This document shows, piece after piece, positions 57,740-64,000 of a stretch of 64,000 nucleotides of DNA. A program made the translations under genes and the position numbers. How positions within the stretch are numbered: position 1 is the stretch's first letter; the number at the start of each line of letters is the position of its first letter. The stretch is from contig NC_087072.1 of NCBI RefSeq assembly GCF_026151205.1, forward strand, positions 24,517,799-24,581,798, written 5' to 3'. The notes beneath the pieces are model-generated. The model saw only the letters and a program-made list of their open reading frames with translations. It ran no database searches and had not been told where the DNA came from. This DNA comes from Bolinopsis microptera (taxonomy: Eukaryota; Ctenophora; Tentaculata; Lobata; Bolinopsidae).

Positions 57740-60700
57740 TAGTAAGGGGAAAAGTGGCATTCCGTTGGATTTGAATGTTCACAAGGATTTCTCAACGGAA
57801 TATGGTAGTTAAGACCCCTACGAACATAATTAGACTTGTTGCCAATTTTGTATCTCAACAGAAACACCACTTTTACCACTTTTTACCACCTTTGTACCAC
57901 CTGTCTGGTTTGCCAAATATCTTTAGTTGTGAACGTCGTAAAAGGCTGCAAATTAACCTAGAATGTTTATCTTATCAAGGAGTAAAACTTTTGTGTGAAA
58001 AATTTTTACATTGGACAATCAGCTAATTGGATAATTACCAATTAGTTAATCACCAAAAAATTTGAAAATTTTTTATTGGCTCAAAATGATTGAAATCGTT
58101 TAAAACACGGAGAAATGTAGTTTTTAGAAAAACTTCAAAAATTTTTCACTTAAAAATTTTTTTCGAGACTTGGAAAAAAGTTTGAAAATTTAAAAATATT
58201 TTTTTCCGCCAAAAGTGATCGAATTGCATGAAACGTGGATAAAAATGCTTTGCAGAAAAACTTCGAAGATTTTGAGATAGGGGAATACTAAAATCATCAA
58301 TATTTGAAGTTGGAGTTCAGTAAATCTCGACATATTTTAGTAATTAGGAATAGCTTAGCGGAAAGGGCTGAACCTGAAAAAGGTTAACCACACAATATTA
58401 GAGTTTCATAACTAATTACAATACAGCTTTATCAAATTCCACATAAAGAAACAGCACAAAAGGACCATTTAAGATCGAACCGATTTTACCTGCTGTACTA
58501 TCATTTTATTGATTTCAATGATCAAAACCTCTGTACCGTCAATCTTGCCAATCTATACCGGGTATCTGAATGTACCGGACCTCTTATTTACCTCTATAAT
58601 TAGACCCAGTTGTGCAAGAAATGCGATTTCTCACAGGGGTTTCTTTTAACTGTGCACTTTTTGTCACTCTCGCAACTCGCAAGAGGCCCGGTATTATAGG
58701 GGGGTATAGGAAGCGAGTGTAAATATACCTTCCATCATCCACTGTGCCCCCACTGTGGCTTTTTTGTATTGTGAATGCGCATGCCGCTTCGTTTGCTATG
58801 CCAGATACCTCGAATAACCCCCATATGTCATTGCCAGGGTCGGGATAGAGCTGGAGATAGCATTGAAAAGTTGCTAGGAATAGCTAGATTTAGAGTAAAC
58901 TGGTGGTAGCTGGGTGGTGCTAGCATGGATGTAGCAGAACGTAGCTACACGGGGTTTCATTGGAGTTGGTTATTTTAATGGCCAAAGAGTGCCGGAACTA
59001 AAGTTACTTAAGATTGCAGTTGAGGGGCAGTGTAAACCACGGTGTAGTCAGGGACACAGAGCTACAGTGCAGGAGTACTGCAAGTGCAAAAGAACAGTGC
59101 AAGTGATACAGTATGCAACAGTAAAACGCCGAAGAAGGAGATAAGATTGTGGCTGCAGAGGAGGAGAGGAGCTGGAACCTGATTTTGTTTGGGTTGAAAG
59201 AAGAGTAGGAAGAAGAGTTTCCTGCTCTGGTAACTGCATTTTTGGAATAGGTGGGGTGAGAACTTATTTTCAAGCGACAAGGGTGGGCTGGAAGCAACCA
59301 GGTACAGCTATCCGACCTATTAAGATCACCGTCCTGAGCTTAACAGCCTTTCATCAGAATCTGATGAAAACAGAGAGACTGACCCACCCTTTTTAGATTG
59401 ATTGATCAAAGTGAGTCTCTTTAGCCCTCTTCTTCTTTAGAGCTTTAGGTTAGTGATCAAACTCTTCGCTACTCGCTCTTCACTGGATCTATCAGGACAG
59501 ATTCACATCTTTTTAGGTCTCAACCAGCCTTAGTTTTCCTGTTTTCATCATGTAGTACGTTCTGCTACCTCCATTTTAGCACCACCCAGCTTCCATCAGT
59601 TCACTCTAAGTCTAGCTTCGTCGGCGTTTTACTGTTGCAGACTGTATCACTTGCACTGTTCTATTGCACTTGCAGTACTCCTGCACTGTAGCTCTGTGTC
59701 CCTGACTACACCGTGGTTTACACTGCCCCTCAACTGCAATCTTAAGTAACTTAAGTTCCGGCACTCTTTGGCCATTAAAATAACCAACTCCAATGAAACC
59801 CCGTGTAGCTACGTTCTGCTACATCCATGCTAGCACCACCCAGCTACCACCAGTTTACTCTAAATCTAGCTATTTCTAGCAACTTTTCAATGCTATCTCC
59901 AGCTCTATCCCGACCCTGGCAATGACATATGGGGGTTATTCGAGGTATCTGGCATAGCAAACGAAGCAGCATGCGCATTCACAATACAAAAAAGCCACAG
60001 TGGGGGCACAGTGGATGATGGAAGGTATATTTACACTCGCTTCCTATGTAGCACACTTAGTGTACCTAGCTGCTCGAACTTAGTGGTAGGATAACAAAGT
60101 GAAAGACTTTAAATTTTGGGGTTTTGTAGAAAAGTAAAGATTGTAACGTAAATAAAAATGGTAAACTCCAGAACTGATCTCTCTCTAAACTAAACATGTG
60201 AGTGATAAATTTAAACGTAGAATTCTGTCTCGTCTAAGGTGGGGTGGAATTTTAAGAGTTGACGGATGAATCGTGACAAAAACTATCAACAAGGTGAACT
60301 AAAACGGAAGATCATAAATGGGATGGTGTGTCACGTGATTAACTAAGATAGGCCTGATTGGATGGCTAATTAAGTGAGTGAAGATTATTGGATTAAGTGG
60401 CATGCTTTCTACTGTGCTTGATGACAACCTATGAAACTAACTGATGAGAAAATGTAACTTATATGAATTCAGGTGCTGCCGTAGTGACTATTAAACTATT
60501 TAATTTGAGGTGTGAGTGAAAAATACTAATTTGCGCACAAACAAAATATCAACCATATAAATATTTCTGACCAGTAACTTTTTTAGGAATTATGCCCAGA
60601 TTATAAAGATAATATAAAGCCTACACACTGCACACCTATACCCCCCTATAATACCGGGCATCTTGCGAGTTGCGAGAGTGACAAAAAGTGCACAGTTAAA

Positions 60701-61621
60701 AGAAACCCCTGTGAGAAATCGCATTTCTTGCACAACTGGGTCTAATTATAGAGGTAAATAAGAGGTCCGGTACATTCAGATACCCGGTATAGATTGGCAA
60801 GATTGACGGTACAGAGGTTTTGATCATTGAAATCAATAAAATGATAGTACAGCAGGTAAAATCGGTTCGATCTTAAATGGTCCTTTTGTGCTGTTTCTTT
60901 ATGTGGAATTTGTGGAATAAAAGCTGTATTGTAATTAGTTATGAAACTCTAATATTGTGTGGTTAACCTTTTTCAGGTTCGGCCCTTTCCGCTAAGCTAT
61001 TCCTAATTACTAAAATATGTCGAGATTTACTGAACTCCAACTTCAAATATTGATGATTTTAGTATTCCCAAATCTCAAAATCTTCGAAGTTTTTCTGCAA
61101 AGCATTTTTATCCACGTTTCATGCAATTCGATCACTTTTGGCGGAATAAAAATATTTTTAAATTTTCAAACTTTTTTCCAAGTCTCGAAAAAAATTTTTA
61201 AGTGAAAAATTTTTGAAGTTTTTCTAAAAACTACATTTCTCCGTGTTTTAAACGATTTCAATCATTTTGAGCCAATAAAAAATTTTCAAATTTTTTGGTG
61301 ATTAACTAATTGGTAATTATACAATTAGCTGATTGTCCAATGTAAAAATTTTTGACACAAAAGTTTTACTCCTTGATAAGATAAACATTCTAGGTTAATT
61401 TGCAGCCTTTTACGACGTTCACAACTAAAGATATTTGGCAAACCAGACAGGTGGTACAAAGGTGGTAAAAAGTGGTAAAAGTGGTGTTTCTGTTGAGATA
61501 CAAAATTGGCAACAAGTCTAATTATGTTCGTAGGGGTCTTAACTACCATATTCCGTTGAGAAATCCTTGTGAACATTCAAATCCAACGGAACCCTTAAAT
61601 CGACCACTTTTCCCCTTACTA
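57740..61621. mobile_element. 3.9-kb foldback element inside the Helitron
   Basis: Inverted arms of about 1.4 kb (57740-59140 and 59620-61621, the latter interrupted by 588 bp) start TAGTAAGGGGAAAAGTGG. They enclose a spacer of about 480 bp. Comparison with the intact Helitron 5' end suggests a 3-bp ATA duplication. No transposase is seen. The arms are near identical, so a recent origin or homogenisation is likely. Confidence 0.75.
60047..60634. mobile_element. solo-LTR-like insertion in the right foldback arm
   Basis: A 588-bp sequence starting TGTAGCACAC and ending CTGCACA. It is flanked by CCTA at 60043-60046 and 60635-60638 and absent from the opposite arm, where CCTA occurs once. The TG...CA ends and 4-bp duplication suit a solo LTR. 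No internal sequence remains, so the family is unknown. Confidence 0.55.
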
Positions 61622-61745
61622 ATATATAAAGCGAGACGATATATATATATATATATCTGTGCCATTTTACTGACACCACGGCATCAACTTTAACGCAACT
61701 TTCCGCAAAAACCGTAAAAGATATACAACTGAAACTTTTTTGACT

Positions 61746-61832
61746 GGGTTAAATGCTTTATAAAGCATTTAACCCATTTTTTCATGCTGATTTGAAGGCC
61801 ATTATAATGGCCTTCAAATCAGCATGAAAAAA
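61746..61832. repeat. two adjacent perfect palindromes (30 bp and 56 bp)
   Basis: 61746-61775 (GGGTTAAATGCTTTA and its complement) and 61777-61832 (arm TTTTTTCATGCTGATTTGAA onward) are perfect inverted repeats. The homologous Helitron at 34.7 kb has the same arms only once, without palindromes. Confidence 0.85.
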
Positions 61833-61975
61833 TAAAAAATTGGCCAAGGAATAATAATTTTAGTGCCCAAAATTTGGACTCCCAAGTGGTGTCAAAAACG
61901 CGAATTAAATAGGTAATAATTATTTTAGTCTCTCGAGTCTTGACACCACTTTAGGGTTAGACGGGTTCCTGCTAG

Positions 61976-63885
61976 TGTAAACTAAAGTGTAAACAATTAT
62001 TTTCAAGACCTGTGGTCGGAAATGGCTGTATCTTTTATACTTTTGAATCTATGGACAATTAAATACAGGCTACAATTGACTGGCAAAGCGTCTATCCCTG
62101 AATATATGTATATGTATATGTATGTATGTATGTATCACGACAATCTGTCGTAAAACAGGGGTTCTAGGAAACCCATTTCCCGATGCTCCTGAAACTTGAA
62201 ACTTTTTTTGCAATCGATTTGGTCAACGTCTAGACGTCCTGCAAAGTTTCAGATCTCTAACTCAGTTTTAACGTGGTTTTTAAGGCACCTGAATATGGCG
62301 ATTTCGGGTTTTTTACCGAATTTCGTATAACAGTGCTGGCGAGTATTTTATGCAAATTTCTTAAAAATCTCAACATAACTATTTTTTATTCCTGTCATCT
62401 TTGACATCAAATTAGAATGTTTTGAACTAAAAATAAATCTGCTGAACGACTTCCGATGAGTCTTAATGCCTGAAAAACTCCTGCCGGAGGCGGCGGCCTT
62501 CGGCCGCCGCCTCCGGCCGGAGTGCACGCTTCGCGTGCACGAAAGAGGCTTGTAACGTGAACCAAAGGGGGTATAATAGTAAAGGGGGTATAATAGTAAA
62601 GGGGGTATAATAGTAAAGGGGGTACATAGTATACCCACAATAAATGCACCGGTCGTGCTTGCCAGCACTGTGATCTATTTCAATTGTAAATGAATGGGAA
62701 AAGCGAGCGACCGATTTCATTCTCGGTATCATTTTGCATTTGATAACGGTCATTCAAATTGATATCATTGCCTTTTGTTTGAGAAAGAGAGACACTGGCA
62801 GCGCTCCACTCTACCCATGATTATGGGTTTTGGTCAAATATCATCTCTTTTTTATTATAATGTCAGGGTACTTTACAAAGCCGAAATGTAAACTCATAAC
62901 TTCATTAATATTAATAAGGAGGTGATTTCAACGATTTCGAAATTTTTCCTTTAAAAACATTTCCTTGTGTTTAGGTAAGCATATCGGTCGATCACTGACT
63001 GAATATGCCACTTTATACTCATTGAAGTTGGCATTAAATTCATATATAATGACATTGAACTGTAACTTCATTAAACTGTCGTGGCAAAGCAGAATTTGTT
63101 CAAAATTACGAATGAGCTAAATTTTAACCTTTCGCACGTGCAAACCTTGAGCGGAAGTTGCGTGCGCATCCAATATTGAATCACCGTAAATTTTTGCATG
63201 ATGGTGTTTTATATATAGTTTAATAAGCATGCAAAGTTTCAAAGTATTTCAAGAATAACTGTAATCACAACGGCACTCCAAAGTTGACGGAAATTGGTGA
63301 CAACAGCAATTTTCAGTGATTTTAGCAATTTTCTATCAATTTGGGCGTGTCCCCACGTGTGCAACTTTTCGATTTTTAACTTTAAAACTAGCCTATGACA
63401 CAATTTAGAGCTTTAAGAAGCAAAATTGAGCTCCACAACCCAAGGGATGGTGCAACACCAGAGAATACTAGAACGTAAAATTAGCGTTTTTATAAAATTA
63501 TTCTTTAAAAAAGCACTAACTTCAATAGCGAATATCTTTATGTAGGAGCAAGCTAGAAAAACTTTCCGGTAGATTTTCAGAATGCTTAAACAATTATCTA
63601 ACTTCAGTAAGCTTTCAAATTTTGAATAAAATTACTCCTTAATGGCGTAAAATCGATTTGAAAAGTTGTTACTTTGTGAAAAATCAAGTTTTAAAAATGG
63701 TTAACTTGATGACGTCATCAAGTGGTGATGATGACGTTGAATTACTTTTTAACATAATGTAAACTAAAGTCTAAACAATTATCTTCAAGACCTGTGGTCC
63801 GAAATGGCTGTATCTTTTATACTTTAGAATCTACGGACACTTAAATACAGGCTATAATTCACTGGCAAAGCGTCTATCCCTGAAT
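61976..63885. repeat. composite tandem array, second part
   Basis: Resumes the interrupted unit at TGTAAACTAAAG, passes the 340-bp TIR element copy 2 (62331-62670), then a right arm (about 62680-62840) and a more diverged spacer copy to about 63885. Confidence 0.8.
62331..62670. mobile_element. 340-bp TIR element with GC hairpins (copy 2)
   Basis: Same ends and length as 55785-56124, with the hairpin pair at 62483-62540 and four, rather than three, GGGGGTATAATAGTAAA-type units. Confidence 0.7.
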
Positions 63886-64000
63886 CACAATGCTGGCAAG
63901 CATTACCGTCGCCCTTATATTCACAATACTATTTACCCCCTATTATACTATTATATCCCCTTTATTGTTTTCCAGGCATTAAGACTTTTTCGAAAGTAGT
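63886..64000. mobile_element. inverted, diverged copy of the 340-bp TIR element, cut by the window end
   Basis: CAATGCTGGCAAGCATTACCG and a following CCCCCTATTATACTATTATA-type tract are the reverse complement of the right end of the 340-bp element, with more differences than copies 1 and 2. Confidence 0.5.

Larger units (their letters stand above)
57730..61975 (+). mobile_element. Helitron inserted in the array, carrying a large foldback
   Basis: Starts TCTTACTATATA and ends CCTGCTAG, sitting exactly between A (57729) and T (61976). Sister array units read TATACAATGTAAACTAAAG without interruption, so the empty site is known and there is no duplication. The right 354 bp match the 326-bp Helitron at 34.6 kb. 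A foldback element split its 5' end. No Rep/helicase ORF. Confidence 0.8.

Noticed and set aside
59004-59297. Ser/Leu-rich minus-strand ORFs in the foldback
   Set aside because: They overlap in three frames within an inverted-repeat arm and show no conserved motif.

Overview
This is animal (metazoan) nuclear DNA. It is AT-rich, with interrupted genes that use ordinary GT-AG introns, homologues of animal-specific proteins (Slingshot phosphatase, LRRFIP, PSKH1-like kinase), one 100-base assembly gap, a 200-bp (TG)n tract and a very heavy load of mobile elements. The species cannot be fixed from the sequence. A non-bilaterian or other invertebrate (for example a cnidarian) is my guess, not a demonstration.

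Layout. 1.0-3.4 kb: a Slingshot-type cofilin phosphatase on the minus strand, in eight recognisable exons. 4.2-9.6 kb: two tandem, about 3.1-kb duplicated genes encoding an unfamiliar protein with a BTB/POZ-like N-terminus and two transmembrane helices. A third, decayed copy is split by an 8.9-kb LTR retrotransposon (10005-18868) with nearly identical 1.5-kb LTRs and a 4-bp target duplication. That element carries two unrelated gag remnants, a protease and no reverse transcriptase. 19.8-21.2 kb: an unidentified acidic ORF running into an assembly gap. 22.5-30.6 kb: an LRRFIP1/2 homologue on the plus strand, with a 9 x 24-bp minisatellite inside a coding exon. 31.4-34.9 kb: nested small DNA transposons, including a 326-bp Helitron. 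35.3-37.5 kb: an intronless NERD-nuclease plus SF1-helicase-like gene on the minus strand, broken by one frame change and preceded by a foldback MITE. 38.4-42.3 kb: about 4 kb of homopolymer-inflated sequence that looks like unpolished or erroneous assembly. 44.6-50 kb: a 7TM receptor fragment, an Apple/PAN-like membrane protein with frame breaks, and the 3' exons of a PSKH1-like kinase. 51.2-64 kb: a (TG)n tract, a mariner-like MITE, and a tandem array of composite repeat units. The array is interrupted by a Helitron, which contains a 3.9-kb foldback element, which contains a solo-LTR-like insertion.

The cellular genes do not form one pathway. The most informative observations are structural. 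Tandem paralogues and array units supply pre-insertion empty sites that date and orient the insertions exactly (LTR element in the BTB-like pseudogene; Helitron between A and T in the array). The most novel protein candidates are the BTB-like two-TM family and the NERD/helicase gene. All functional statements rest on motif recognition by eye; no database search was possible.
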